Below are positions 8,498-16,004 of a DNA stretch of 64,000 nt, piece after piece. The notes beneath the pieces are model-generated. The model saw only the letters and a program-made list of their open reading frames with translations, searched no databases and had not been told where the DNA came from. Location of the stretch: the NCBI RefSeq assembly GCF_002929805.1, contig NZ_PJJM01000090.1:27559-91558 (forward strand), read 5' to 3'. The stretch comes from Cryobacterium sp. Y50 (GTDB lineage Bacteria > Actinomycetota > Actinomycetes > Actinomycetales > Microbacteriaceae). Position numbers and translations under genes: made by a program. The stretch's first letter is position 1; every line of letters starts with the position of its first letter.

Positions 8498-9343
8498 TTA
8501 TGCAGTCAGGCTGATCTTTTGGATCGCCGCCGCCTGCGGGAAAGCGAACGTCACACGCAGAGTCGCCCGAATCGCCGTTCGGTCACTGGTGAAATAGGCG
8601 CTCTTATCCGTCTGAAGGTCGACATCGTTACGGCGAACGATGATCGAGCGCACCTTCGGGATACCCCAAACAGTGCCGACAGCCACACCGGGCGACGTAA
8701 GCAACGGCACACCCTGCAACAGTCGCCGGGTCGCGTTTGTCGGATCGGAGCCAAGCAGAGGCTTGTTCGAGCCGGTGGACTCTTTCAATGTCGCCAACAG
8801 CAGAGCGTCGGCAGGGTTCGCGATGAACGTATCGACGGCGAGGCCGAGGCCTTCCACGTTCGAGATTGCCTCAGCGAACGGGTCAAGATTGGCCCATGCC
8901 GTCGAACCGGTTACATCGGTAACACCCGCCAAATCGCCAAGACCGGCAGGCTGAACGACGCTTGCACCCTTCGAGCCGAAGAAAGCAACGTCAATCTTTC
9001 GCGCGATGTCGCGGGCAAGACCATCACCAACAATCGCGGCTGCCTGCGGCGATGTATCCGCTGCCAGCTCGTTAGTGATGATGGTCAAACCGGCAATCTT
9101 GGCAGGCTCTGCCACAATGTCGTCAATGGTCGGATCGGATGCCCCGATTTCGTCACCTTCCGCAACCCATGCGGCGGACGGGTCGCCCGTCACGAGCGGA
9201 ATGTGTGTTCGTGTCGCATCGGTCGGAATGAGCGTCGAAGCCTGCACGGCGACGGATGCCGCCTCAACGGGCAGCACAAGCAGCTGAGAAATGGCATCGG
9301 GTGAAATGCCCTTGACGTTATCGGTTGAAGTGAAAACGGTCAT
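8498..9343 (-). CDS. HK97-type major capsid protein
   Basis: The 281-residue product matches HK97-fold capsid proteins of actinobacterial phages. Recognisable segments are AAWVAEGDEIGASDPTID, AGLTIITNELAAD, ARDIARKIDVAFFG and the C-terminal YFTSDRTAIRATLRV. It lacks the long N-terminal delta domain and protease site of HK97, in line with a separate scaffold gene upstream. The start at 9341-9343 is supported by AAGGAGG eight bases upstream. The longer open frame has no such signal. It presumably forms the shell into which the element is packaged. Confidence 0.9.
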   Translation of the reverse strand: MTVFTSTDNVKGISPDAISQLLVLPVEAASVAVQASTLIPTDATRTHIPLVTGDPSAAWVAEGDEIGASDPTIDDIVAEPAKIAGLTIITNELAADTSPQAAAIVGDGLARDIARKIDVAFFGSKGASVVQPAGLGDLAGVTDVTGSTAWANLDPFAEAISNVEGLGLAVDTFIANPADALLLATLKESTGSNKPLLGSDPTNATRRLLQGVPLLTSPGVAVGTVWGIPKVRSIIVRRNDVDLQTDKSAYFTSDRTAIRATLRVTFAFPQAAAIQKISLTA

Positions 9344-9458
9344 CAAAAAAGCCTCCTTAAAGGCAGTCAGAAATGGTATTGGATGACTGCCCCGCATGGA
9401 GGCTGATCGAAAGGGGCGCACGGCCTTACTTGACATAATACCGCACGCCCCCTGATAT

Positions 9459-9923
9459 TCACCCGCCGATTACGTCGCCCCATGTCGCGGCATGCTGAAA
9501 ATCAGTCTGGGAACCAGTGAACGACTCCGCACTCGACGCTATCGCTGCCCCTGATTGCGTGAACAGGTGCGGGCGTTCACTCCTGAGGCTGCTCAGCGCC
9601 GCCGACGTTTTCGCCGCGTCAAGTGTGCCGTCGTCTCCGAGAATCTGATCGAGCTGTAAATGCGCGTCCAGGTCTGTAAGCGCGGTAGGTGCCACGCCTG
9701 CCTCAGTAGCAAGATCGTTTAATGCGCTGCGTTGAAAGCCGGTCACAACGCCGCTGAGCTTGTCGCGTTCCCCTTCCACGTCACGCAACCGCGCGCGCAC
9801 GTTCGCCTCAGCTTTGCGCTTGTCTCGGAGCATTTGCGCCAACCGTTCGGCGGGAAGTTGCGCGAGCTGATCGTCGGCAACCTCTCCCGTCTGCATTCCG
9901 GTGCTGGCGTCGGTGTCTACCAT
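9459..9923 (-). CDS. Probable phage scaffolding protein
   Basis: This is a 154-residue, highly charged protein. The segment LAQMLRDKRKAEANVRARLRDVEGERDKL is likely a coiled coil near residues 28-58. A C-terminal tail is rich in Ala, Ser and Thr. Size, helical N-terminal half and position directly upstream of the capsid gene fit an internal scaffold that guides shell assembly. Its start overlaps the end of the terminase nuclease gene by seven bases. The assignment rests on context and composition rather than a diagnostic motif. Confidence 0.7.
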   Translation of the reverse strand: MVDTDASTGMQTGEVADDQLAQLPAERLAQMLRDKRKAEANVRARLRDVEGERDKLSGVVTGFQRSALNDLATEAGVAPTALTDLDAHLQLDQILGDDGTLDAAKTSAALSSLRSERPHLFTQSGAAIASSAESFTGSQTDFQHAATWGDVIGG

Positions 9924-10597
9924 GTTGTTCCCCTTCCAAGGATTTCCGTATTCTCGACCACATCCGGTCGAGAAATTGTGTTCGGCTGGAACAAGGCAAA
10001 CGACAGCGCGCTCACAAGGTCGCCGTGCCCCTCCCCTGCCCGACGAGCAATGTCGTACGAATCGCGGCCTGACTGGCTGACCGTCTGCCTAAACGCGGTC
10101 AGTTCCCGTTCCAACTGCTCACCCAACAGGAGGCGTTCCGCAATTTTCAGGTTGCCCTGCTGCAACGGCACTTGAATTGCCGCCAGCAGATCGGACTTTG
10201 GCACATGCCAACCGTTACGGTCATGGCCTGCCGTCACCGTCACCGCGACAGGTCGCCAACACCCGAAATTGTCTTGCTGCCACTCGTCGCGGAACATATC
10301 TCGAACCGCCCGCCCGACACCGGTTCCATCAATAAAAAGCATCGCGTCGCTCATTGGCGGGGTTCGCATCATGGCGGCAACATCTTTGACAATCACCGGG
10401 TACGGTGTGCCAAGCTCCCAGCGCCGCAAATGCCGCACCCTCAGCTCGTCTTTCAGCGCGTCGCCATACGTTGCGGGCTGACGGTAGAACGCGCCCAAGC
10501 TAATCAGCGGCGGCAACACGAGCACCCGTTCGACCACGGCGAGCGCCGAGAAATCCTGTCCCTGTCCCAGGTCAAGGCCAACAGTGTAAGAGGTCAT
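9917..10597 (-). CDS. Large terminase, nuclease half (separate gene)
   Basis: This 226-residue protein corresponds to the C-terminal nuclease domain of a phage large terminase. The RNase H-like fold is seen in YTVGLDLGQGQDFSALAVVE, in LFIDGTGVG with the second aspartate, and in GEGHGDLVSALSFAL with the third. It would cut concatemeric DNA at packaging start and end. In most phages this domain is fused to the ATPase domain. Here it begins with an ATG overlapping the ATPase stop by four bases, so the two are translationally coupled and presumably form a complex. Confidence 0.85.
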   Translation of the reverse strand: MTSYTVGLDLGQGQDFSALAVVERVLVLPPLISLGAFYRQPATYGDALKDELRVRHLRRWELGTPYPVIVKDVAAMMRTPPMSDAMLFIDGTGVGRAVRDMFRDEWQQDNFGCWRPVAVTVTAGHDRNGWHVPKSDLLAAIQVPLQQGNLKIAERLLLGEQLERELTAFRQTVSQSGRDSYDIARRAGEGHGDLVSALSFALFQPNTISRPDVVENTEILGRGTTW

Positions 10598-11343
10598 GCG
10601 AACTCCAATGGTTTGATAGCGGGTGTGAATGCGGCGCGCACCATCTCAGTGCCGAAAAGTTGGCTGTCGGTGTCGCCGAACTCGCACTCGTAATCTGACG
10701 CGAACACGTACGAGCCGAGCGCCGCTTTCACCTCCGCGATACGGTGCGGGCCGTACTGCCCCGACTCATACACGGTCACTTTGTGCCGCTGCCAACCGTT
10801 CGCCACGTCATCGTGCAGTTCGTAAAACCAGCCGCGCCGCCCCCACGGTGTCGAGAGCGCCCAGATTGCGCCGTCGCTGGCTACCATCGGCAGTACTGAG
10901 GCGAAAATGGAATCTTCTACCCGCGAAGCCTCATCCAGCACAATCAGCTGAGCGCCCGAAAAGCCGCGCGACGTGCCCTCAGTACCCGGCAAAGACACAA
11001 TCCGCGAGCCGTTCTCAAGCACCAGCTCAGAGCCGGAATCCTTCGCCAGCTTCGCCCGCCCAAGCGTCCGATACAGCGCCTTCACCCTCAGCAGCATCTC
11101 GTCAGACTGGCGCTGAGACGGCGAAATAATCAGCACCAGAGAACCCGAACGATACAAAGCCACATGCACAGCCTTGAAGCTCGTCGTCTGCGTCTTACCC
11201 ACCTGCCGAGCACACCGCACCAACACCCGCGAAGCCGTCGAACGCAACAGCCGTTGCTGCCACGTCTCCGCGTCGAAAGCCAACCGACCAGCAAACGCTA
11301 CCGGGTCGAGAGCCGCCGCCAAATCAGAGCCGAGATCAAGCAC
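10594..11343 (-). CDS. Large terminase, ATPase half (separate gene)
   Basis: This 249-residue protein is the packaging ATPase domain of a large terminase. The Walker A motif is RCARQVGKT near residues 43-51, the Walker B motif is LIVLDEAS near 134-141, and the coupling motif follows in WALSTPWG. It ends at EFGDTDSQLFGTEMV, the linker where the nuclease domain normally continues, then a clean stop. The ATGA overlap with the nuclease gene argues for a natural division rather than a random frameshift. It overlaps the end of the small terminase gene by eight bases. Confidence 0.88.
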   Translation of the reverse strand: MLDLGSDLAAALDPVAFAGRLAFDAETWQQRLLRSTASRVLVRCARQVGKTQTTSFKAVHVALYRSGSLVLIISPSQRQSDEMLLRVKALYRTLGRAKLAKDSGSELVLENGSRIVSLPGTEGTSRGFSGAQLIVLDEASRVEDSIFASVLPMVASDGAIWALSTPWGRRGWFYELHDDVANGWQRHKVTVYESGQYGPHRIAEVKAALGSYVFASDYECEFGDTDSQLFGTEMVRAAFTPAIKPLEFA

Positions 11344-11833
11344 CCGGCACCCCCTCCGCGAGCGCGCCAGCGACGGCCTGCGCGGCGTCAGGGTACGGTG
11401 CGAGAGCTTGCATCAGCGCTCCGCGTACTTGCACCCACTCCGGCGACGCCGTGACGTTCAGCACCTGTACGGTCGGCCTCTCGTCAAGCTCCCCTGTCAG
11501 CTTCGCCAGCAGTTCCACAATGCCGCGCAGCTCACGGATCGCCGCCAGGGACAGCGACGCTTTACCGTCGGCTTCCGCAGCTTCGAGCACGCCCATAGCT
11601 TTGCCGTGTAACGCCTCCACTCGGTCAAGGGCTTTGACCGCTCCCGCCGTCTCCCGTCTCGACACAGCCGCCCGTAGCGCAGGTGACAGGTGCGATTGCC
11701 GGTGCCGCCTCACACTGTCTTTCGAGAATCCCCACTTGTCTACCGCACCGGTGTTCGTCAGCCCTGACACCAGCTGCCGGTCAATCTCTGCCCGGTCGTG
11801 GTGCTGGCATACCTTGCATCGTGCTTCACTCAT
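11336..11833 (-). CDS. Probable small terminase subunit
   Basis: This 165-residue protein opens with a CKVCQHHDRAEID cysteine-pair motif and a helix-turn-helix segment (GAVDKWGFSKDSVRRHRQSH). A helical body with a hydrophobic heptad pattern follows. This layout is common for small terminase subunits that recognise the packaging site of phage DNA. The start at 11831-11833 was chosen because the domain starts there and because it forms an ATGA overlap with the upstream gene. DNA-binding role is inferred from the motif and from the position directly upstream of the terminase ATPase. Confidence 0.75.
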   Translation of the reverse strand: MSEARCKVCQHHDRAEIDRQLVSGLTNTGAVDKWGFSKDSVRRHRQSHLSPALRAAVSRRETAGAVKALDRVEALHGKAMGVLEAAEADGKASLSLAAIRELRGIVELLAKLTGELDERPTVQVLNVTASPEWVQVRGALMQALAPYPDAAQAVAGALAEGVPGA

Positions 11834-12330
11834 TGGTTGCCCCTTTCGAGCTGTGCGCGCAGGGCGCGCGCTCTGACACGAGCACGGGCGCACTCGTCGC
11901 GTAATGCGGACACGTAGACGCGGATCGGCTGCACTGCTTCAGGCACCTGCTGCCCTATGGACTCAAGGGCTGCGCCGTACCCACTGAGTAAGCGGCTACG
12001 CCTGTTGTCCGGGTTGCGCGGGTCGCGCGGAATGGCGCGGGCCTGAATGCTTCCGCGTGTGGGAAGAGACCCGCTGGAATCCTTTACGTTTACTGGGCTC
12101 TTTTCCGCGTGTGTGCGCTCTGTGTGCATCTCTGCGCGCTCCCCAGCAGAACCCGCGCGGACAGGAGGGCTCGCCGCTGCGTGTGCCCATTGCTTCCAGA
12201 TGGTTACGATAGTGTCCCGGGGTAGCAGTTGCCGACTGTTGAGTTCGTGCATGAGGTCGTTGAGCGCGAGTTTCTGCCGGGTGGTTGTGAGCTGGTTGCT
12301 GAAGTCTGTAATTGCGTCGTTGATGATCAT
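11830..12330 (-). CDS. Unrecognised protein of the integrated element
   Basis: The 166-residue product has no motif that I recognise. The N-terminal 45 residues look helical (NDAITDFSNQLTTTRQKLALNDLMHEL). The middle is a disordered basic and polar stretch, and the C-terminal 50 residues are Arg/Ala-rich and probably helical. It sits between the ATPase gene and the small terminase gene and overlaps both by four bases. A role in replication or packaging initiation is plausible only from position. The size and composition do not fit a portal protein. Confidence 0.7.
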   Translation of the reverse strand: MIINDAITDFSNQLTTTRQKLALNDLMHELNSRQLLPRDTIVTIWKQWAHAAASPPVRAGSAGERAEMHTERTHAEKSPVNVKDSSGSLPTRGSIQARAIPRDPRNPDNRRSRLLSGYGAALESIGQQVPEAVQPIRVYVSALRDECARARVRARALRAQLERGNQ

Positions 12331-13397
12331 GATGTCTCCCTTTCTGAGTTGTTTTGTGGGCTGCTTCCGCTTCCCTCCTTAGAGGAGTGGGAAGCGGGAA
12401 GCGCTATGCCTACTTCCTTGCTTCCTTGCGCTTCTGGGAAGCGGGAAGCGCGCCAGTGTTTGAGTGCCACGACTGCGCGTCGTGATGACCAGTGCATGCG
12501 TGCTTCTACGTCGCGGGTGCTGATCGGCTCTGGATCGAGGCCGTCGAGTTGGAGGGCGTCGGCGGCGATTTTCGGGTCAACGGTTTGGTCGTCGTTACCT
12601 TTCGGTGCCCAGAATCGCCAGTCGATGGCTCCGTCGCGTTGTATGAGTTGGAACACGGCGGCGAGTGGTTCGCGGTCGCCTACAGGTGATACGGCTTTGA
12701 GGCCCCCGTGGCGATCTTTGGCGATTGCGAGGGATGCTTTCCCGCCGTGCCCTGGTGAGAACGGTTGTTTGACTGTGAAGCGGAGCATGGCACCATCGAC
12801 GGCGCGTTTCTTTGCTGCGGTGCCGCTGCTGCCGTAACTGCGGGAATCTGTGCCTTTCGCTTCGTGGTCGATTGCGATTAGTGCCGTACCCGACGAGACG
12901 AGCGCGGTCATGACCGCCCGGTTTACGCGGGTGTAGTCGTCGGCGTCGTTTGAGTTCGCTCCAAACATGGGGAGCAGTTCGCCGATGGAGTCGAGGATGG
13001 TGAAGGTTGGTTGCCAACGTTTTGCTTCCGCGACGATGGCGCGCATGGTTTCGGCGTCTTCGGGTGCCGCGTACCGGAAACGGGCTGGGTTGCTAAGAGT
13101 GTCTCCGCTCACGCCAAAGCTCCGGAACCGTGCGAGGGTCGCATGTGCGCCGTTGTGGTCAATGTCGATCACGAGCACGCTGCCGCCATCGAAGAGAGTG
13201 TCGGCGGCGATAGTCGAGGCGGCGAGGGTCTTTCCACTTTCGGGCGGGCCGAAGAACACGTTCAGCGCGTCGGCGTACACCAGCCCGGAGCCGTCGCTGC
13301 GTCTGCCTACCGTGGGTTGTGGCGGTTCGGGCGTGCCTCCCGCGAACATGGCGGCAACGTCGGCATATAGGGAGGGCGTGTAGCTGACGGGAGTCAT
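12327..13397 (-). CDS. RecA/DnaB-type replication ATPase of the element
   Basis: This is a 356-residue P-loop ATPase of the RepA/AAA_25 type found in plasmids and phage satellites. The Walker A motif is FFGPPESGKT near residues 48-57, a Walker B-like strand ends in FTILDSIGE near 135-143, and TALIAIDHEAKG follows. The C-terminal part (STRDVEARMHWSSRRAVVALKHW) looks like a winged helix for DNA binding. It probably drives replication of the excised element. The last 30 residues are Ser/Gly/Glu-rich and likely disordered. It overlaps neighbours by four bases on both sides. Confidence 0.82.
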   Translation of the reverse strand: MTPVSYTPSLYADVAAMFAGGTPEPPQPTVGRRSDGSGLVYADALNVFFGPPESGKTLAASTIAADTLFDGGSVLVIDIDHNGAHATLARFRSFGVSGDTLSNPARFRYAAPEDAETMRAIVAEAKRWQPTFTILDSIGELLPMFGANSNDADDYTRVNRAVMTALVSSGTALIAIDHEAKGTDSRSYGSSGTAAKKRAVDGAMLRFTVKQPFSPGHGGKASLAIAKDRHGGLKAVSPVGDREPLAAVFQLIQRDGAIDWRFWAPKGNDDQTVDPKIAADALQLDGLDPEPISTRDVEARMHWSSRRAVVALKHWRASRFPEAQGSKEVGIALPASHSSKEGSGSSPQNNSERETS

Positions 13398-13738
13398 GAG
13401 GCATCCCCGAAGCGGCGTCGGTTGTCGGCGTCGATTTGGTCGGCGTGTTCATGGTTGCCGCGTATGCGTTCAAGCTCTGCATATGACGGGCCGGGTTTGA
13501 TCGCCGAGCGCGGGTTGAATGCGGCTGCGTAGTACCGGTCGGCGTCGGCGTTCGCCTGGTAGAGGGCGGGTCGCAACGACTCGATGCCGTTGGTGTGGCC
13601 GAGGTTGTAGAGGTCGGCGAGGCACAGCGGCAGCTGGTACAGCTCGACGTGCCCGATGATGAGGTCGTCAACGAGCCGGGTCAGGTAAGAGTCGGCGCGG
13701 CGGCTGAGTCGAATACGTGGGGGGTAGTCGTTGCTCAT
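13394..13738 (-). CDS. Unrecognised 114-residue protein of the integrated element
   Basis: No family was recognised. The protein starts with basic residues (PPRIRLSRRADSYL), has a hydrophobic helical middle (VDDLIIGHVELYQLPLCLADLYNL), and ends in a charged tail (ERIRGNHEHADQIDADNRRRF). It has no signal peptide or membrane segment. Its position between the excisionase-like gene and the ATPase, with four-base overlaps on both sides, suggests an early function in replication or its control. Confidence 0.7.
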   Translation of the reverse strand: MSNDYPPRIRLSRRADSYLTRLVDDLIIGHVELYQLPLCLADLYNLGHTNGIESLRPALYQANADADRYYAAAFNPRSAIKPGPSYAELERIRGNHEHADQIDADNRRRFGDAS

Positions 13739-13938
13739 GCGTCGTCCCCCTCAAGCAGAGCGAAAAGACGAGCGGTTGGGATGAGAACGCGCCCGCCGAT
13801 GCGGAGCGAGGGTAGATCACCGGTGTGAACGGCGATGTAGGCGGTGTTCCTGCCGATGCCGAGCACTTGGGCGGCTTCGGCGACGGTGAGGGTGGGTCGA
13901 GCGCGTAGCTCGTCGAGTGTGGGCGGGTTCGCGAACAT
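13735..13938 (-). CDS. Excisionase-like helix-turn-helix protein
   Basis: This 67-residue protein is a MerR-type winged helix of the HTH_17/excisionase class, read from TVAEAAQVLGIGRNTAYIAVHTGDLPSLRIGGRVLIP. Such proteins bend attachment-site DNA to favour excision or act as small regulators. It is the first gene of the minus-strand operon. Its Shine-Dalgarno (GGAAGG at 13950-13955) is separated from the ATG by a run of ten C residues and one G, an unusually long and repetitive spacer. Confidence 0.8.
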   Translation of the reverse strand: MFANPPTLDELRARPTLTVAEAAQVLGIGRNTAYIAVHTGDLPSLRIGGRVLIPTARLFALLEGDDA

Positions 13939-13939
13939 C

Positions 13940-13955
13940 GGGGGGGGGGCCTTCC
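13940..13955 (-). promoter_or_regulatory. Homopolymeric C10 tract between ribosome binding site and start of the excisionase-like gene
   Basis: On the minus strand GGAAGG is followed by ten C residues, one G and then ATG. The spacer is 11 bases, longer than the usual 5-9. Slippage in this tract would change the spacing and so could change translation of the operon's first gene. Confidence 0.65.
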
Positions 13956-13963
13956 TGAGGCTT

Positions 13964-14074
13964 GAGTCGTAAGGACTCGCTCAACGGCCCCGCCGGATGT
14001 TGCGATGTGCCAAGCCTGCCCGATGCGTCCTTGCTTGTCAACTCATAGCGTGTAAGAATATGAGCTAGTTACAC
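13964..14074. promoter_or_regulatory. Divergent control region of the element with two inverted repeats
   Basis: This spacer separates the minus-strand operon from the repressor gene. GTGTAA at 14050-14055 and TTACAC at 14069-14074 form an inverted repeat, and GAGTC-gtaag-GACTC lies at 13964-13978. A TTGTCA at 14035-14040 could be a -35 box for the repressor. These are the likely operators of the element's genetic switch. Confidence 0.55.
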
Positions 14075-14094
14075 ACAATGAGATGGGACAGGAT

Positions 14095-14613
14095 ATGCCT
14101 AAAGTGAGCGAACACCGGCTTCGCGCGGTCGAGGATCAGATCGCCCAGCGCATTGAGCGCGAGCGCACCGAACGCGAATGGAGCTACGAGAAGCTCGCGG
14201 AGCAAATGCGTGAGCGAGCCGGGTACACGATCCATCCGAGCGCCATTCACCGCGTGGAGCGAGGTAGTCCGCGCCGTCGCATCGTCGTCGATGAGTTCGT
14301 GGCTTACGTTCGCGTGTTTCAGGGTTCCGTACTCGAATGGCTAATGGACGGCGACGAGCGCGAACGAATGCAGTTCGACCGCTACCTGCGTGACGGCTCC
14401 CAACTGCACGAGCTTGTCGAGGTCAAGCGGCGCGAGCTTGCCGACGCCGAGCTGCAACTTCACGACGCAATCAACGAGGCGACGAAGAGGCTCGCCGCGA
14501 TGTCGGATGATGCGCGCGCCGACGCTGTCGATGAAGCGAGCGAACTCGACGAGGACTTCGGCGAACACTGGACAGCATTCCGAAATGCAGTCGTCGAGCA
14601 CGACCAGAAGTAA
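14095..14613 (+). CDS. Helix-turn-helix repressor-like protein of the element
   Basis: This 172-residue protein has an N-terminal Cro/CI-type helix-turn-helix (WSYEKLAEQMRERAGYTIHPSAIHRVERG, about residues 30-58). A long charged C-terminal half follows, likely a coiled coil. It is transcribed away from the structural operon and towards the integrase, the place expected of the lysogeny repressor. The start at 14095 fits GGGA upstream, and an ATG four codons earlier is an alternative. No peptidase or LexA-type cleavage domain is visible, so control by an antirepressor is more likely than by RecA. Confidence 0.8.
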   Translation: MPKVSEHRLRAVEDQIAQRIERERTEREWSYEKLAEQMRERAGYTIHPSAIHRVERGSPRRRIVVDEFVAYVRVFQGSVLEWLMDGDERERMQFDRYLRDGSQLHELVEVKRRELADAELQLHDAINEATKRLAAMSDDARADAVDEASELDEDFGEHWTAFRNAVVEHDQK

Positions 14614-14663
14614 CCCCAGCTTCGCCGACTCAGGTGGTCGGCGATGAACAGGAAGAGAGAACC

Positions 14664-15965
14664 ATGAGTGCCGCAATTTATCGACGCTGCGGATGCCGCA
14701 ACGAGTCAGGGAAGGCGTACCCCGTACTGCCAGACAAACCGACCGCCGGTCAGATTACGCGCGCCTGCCCTCGCCTCACGGCTGATAAGGATCATGGGAG
14801 TTGGGGTTACTACATCTCCGCCGGTCGTGACCCAAAGACCGGCAAGCGTCGGCAGGCCAGGAAGATCGGATTCCCCAATGTGACTGTCGCGAGGCAAGCA
14901 CGCAACAAGGAAGCCGTGAAGGTCGATCAGGGGGCTTACTTGCCGCCGAGCAAAGACACGCTGGCCGATTATTTGGATAAGTGGCTCCCCCGCTATGCTC
15001 TCACCGCAAATCGCGGTAAAGGGCTCCGGCAGACCACGCATGAGCAGTACGCGCGGTACATCGAGAACGACATCAAGGGAAGCCCGTTGGCGGCGATGAA
15101 GCTCAGTGACATCCGTCGGCACCATGTTGTGAGATTCTTCGACGAGTTGCGCGCCAGTGGCCGGGGAGTGCCAACACAGCATCAGGTGCTCAAGAAAATT
15201 CGCGCTGCCTTCACGTCTGCCGTCGACGATCAGCTGATCGACAGTAACCCCGCCGCACGAATCCCAATGGAGGCGGAACGCCCTAAAACGTTCGAGGCAT
15301 GGACTGCGGGGCAGGTCGGCGGGTTTCTGGATGTTGCCGTGAAGCACCGCCTGGGTGCACTCTTCGAACTCGCGTTTCTGAGTGGACTCAGGCGCGGCGA
15401 GCTAGTCGGCCTGAAATGGTCAGAGGTTAACCTATCCAGCCGCACGCTGCGTATCTCGTCGATTCGTGTGCAAACCGCCGACGGCGTTATCGAGGGCGCA
15501 CCTAAGACAGATGCCGGTGTGCGGGTGGTGTCTTTAGACGACACAGCTACCGGTGCCCTGATCGCGTGGAAGCTACGTCAGGAAGGCGAGCGTGACGACT
15601 GGGGCGACGCCTACGCCGACTCCGGGTTCGTGTTCACCTATGAGGACGGCCAACCGCTGAAGCCGGATTATGCGACACGGCTCTTCGAGAAACTGCGCGT
15701 GAAGGCCAAACTGCCGAAGATCACCCTCCACGGCACGAGGCACGAACACGCCTCAATGTGGGTCGATGCCGGTGGGGACATCACGCTTCTATCGAAACGG
15801 CTAGGACATGCGAGCATCCGGATCACATCCGATATTTACACGCACCGGATCGGTGACGCCGACCGTGCAACAGCCGAGCAAGTAGCAAGTTTGATCCCCC
15901 GAAGAATGACGGATGCACACAAGGTGCACACAAACGCGGCTATTTCCAGTGAGACCGCTGCTTAG
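14664..15965 (+). CDS. int: Tyrosine site-specific integrase
   Basis: The 433-residue integrase catalyses insertion into tRNA-Val. It has an N-terminal arm-binding region, a SAM-like core-binding domain (TLADYLDKWLPRY to PAARIPME) and the catalytic domain. The catalytic arginine is in SGLRRGELVGL. The HxxR box is in LHGTRHEHAS, the second histidine in RLGHASIRIT, and the tyrosine nucleophile in SDIYTH. The ATG at 14664 has GGAAGAGAG upstream. The C-terminal coding sequence contains two TGCACACA repeats that are probably arm sites. The gene lies next to attR and reads towards it. Confidence 0.95.
   Translation: MSAAIYRRCGCRNESGKAYPVLPDKPTAGQITRACPRLTADKDHGSWGYYISAGRDPKTGKRRQARKIGFPNVTVARQARNKEAVKVDQGAYLPPSKDTLADYLDKWLPRYALTANRGKGLRQTTHEQYARYIENDIKGSPLAAMKLSDIRRHHVVRFFDELRASGRGVPTQHQVLKKIRAAFTSAVDDQLIDSNPAARIPMEAERPKTFEAWTAGQVGGFLDVAVKHRLGALFELAFLSGLRRGELVGLKWSEVNLSSRTLRISSIRVQTADGVIEGAPKTDAGVRVVSLDDTATGALIAWKLRQEGERDDWGDAYADSGFVFTYEDGQPLKPDYATRLFEKLRVKAKLPKITLHGTRHEHASMWVDAGGDITLLSKRLGHASIRITSDIYTHRIGDADRATAEQVASLIPRRMTDAHKVHTNAAISSETAA
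15914..15932. repeat. Candidate integrase arm-type sites, right arm
   Basis: TGCACACA occurs at 15914-15921 and 15925-15932, inside the 3' end of the integrase gene and about 100 bp from the right core site. It matches the pair at 7974 and 7986. Confidence 0.6.
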
Positions 15966-15973
15966 TTAAACAG

Positions 15974-15995
15974 AAAAACCCCGGCTGACCGGGGC
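15974..15995. terminator. Terminator shared by integrase and tRNA-Val(GAC)
   Basis: CCCCGG, CTGA and CCGGGG at 15979-15994 form a stem-loop preceded by a run of A. On the minus strand this gives a T-run after the tRNA. It is the near-copy of the hairpin at 7771-7790. Confidence 0.75.
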
Positions 15996-16004
15996 TTCTC
16001 GTTG

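Noticed and set aside
11830..12330. Portal protein of the integrated element
   Set aside because: The product is 166 residues with a disordered middle, while portals have several hundred residues and a different composition.
12967..13383. Plus-strand frames opposite the element's ATPase gene
   Set aside because: The minus-strand gene has clear Walker motifs and coupled neighbours, and the plus-strand frames do not.
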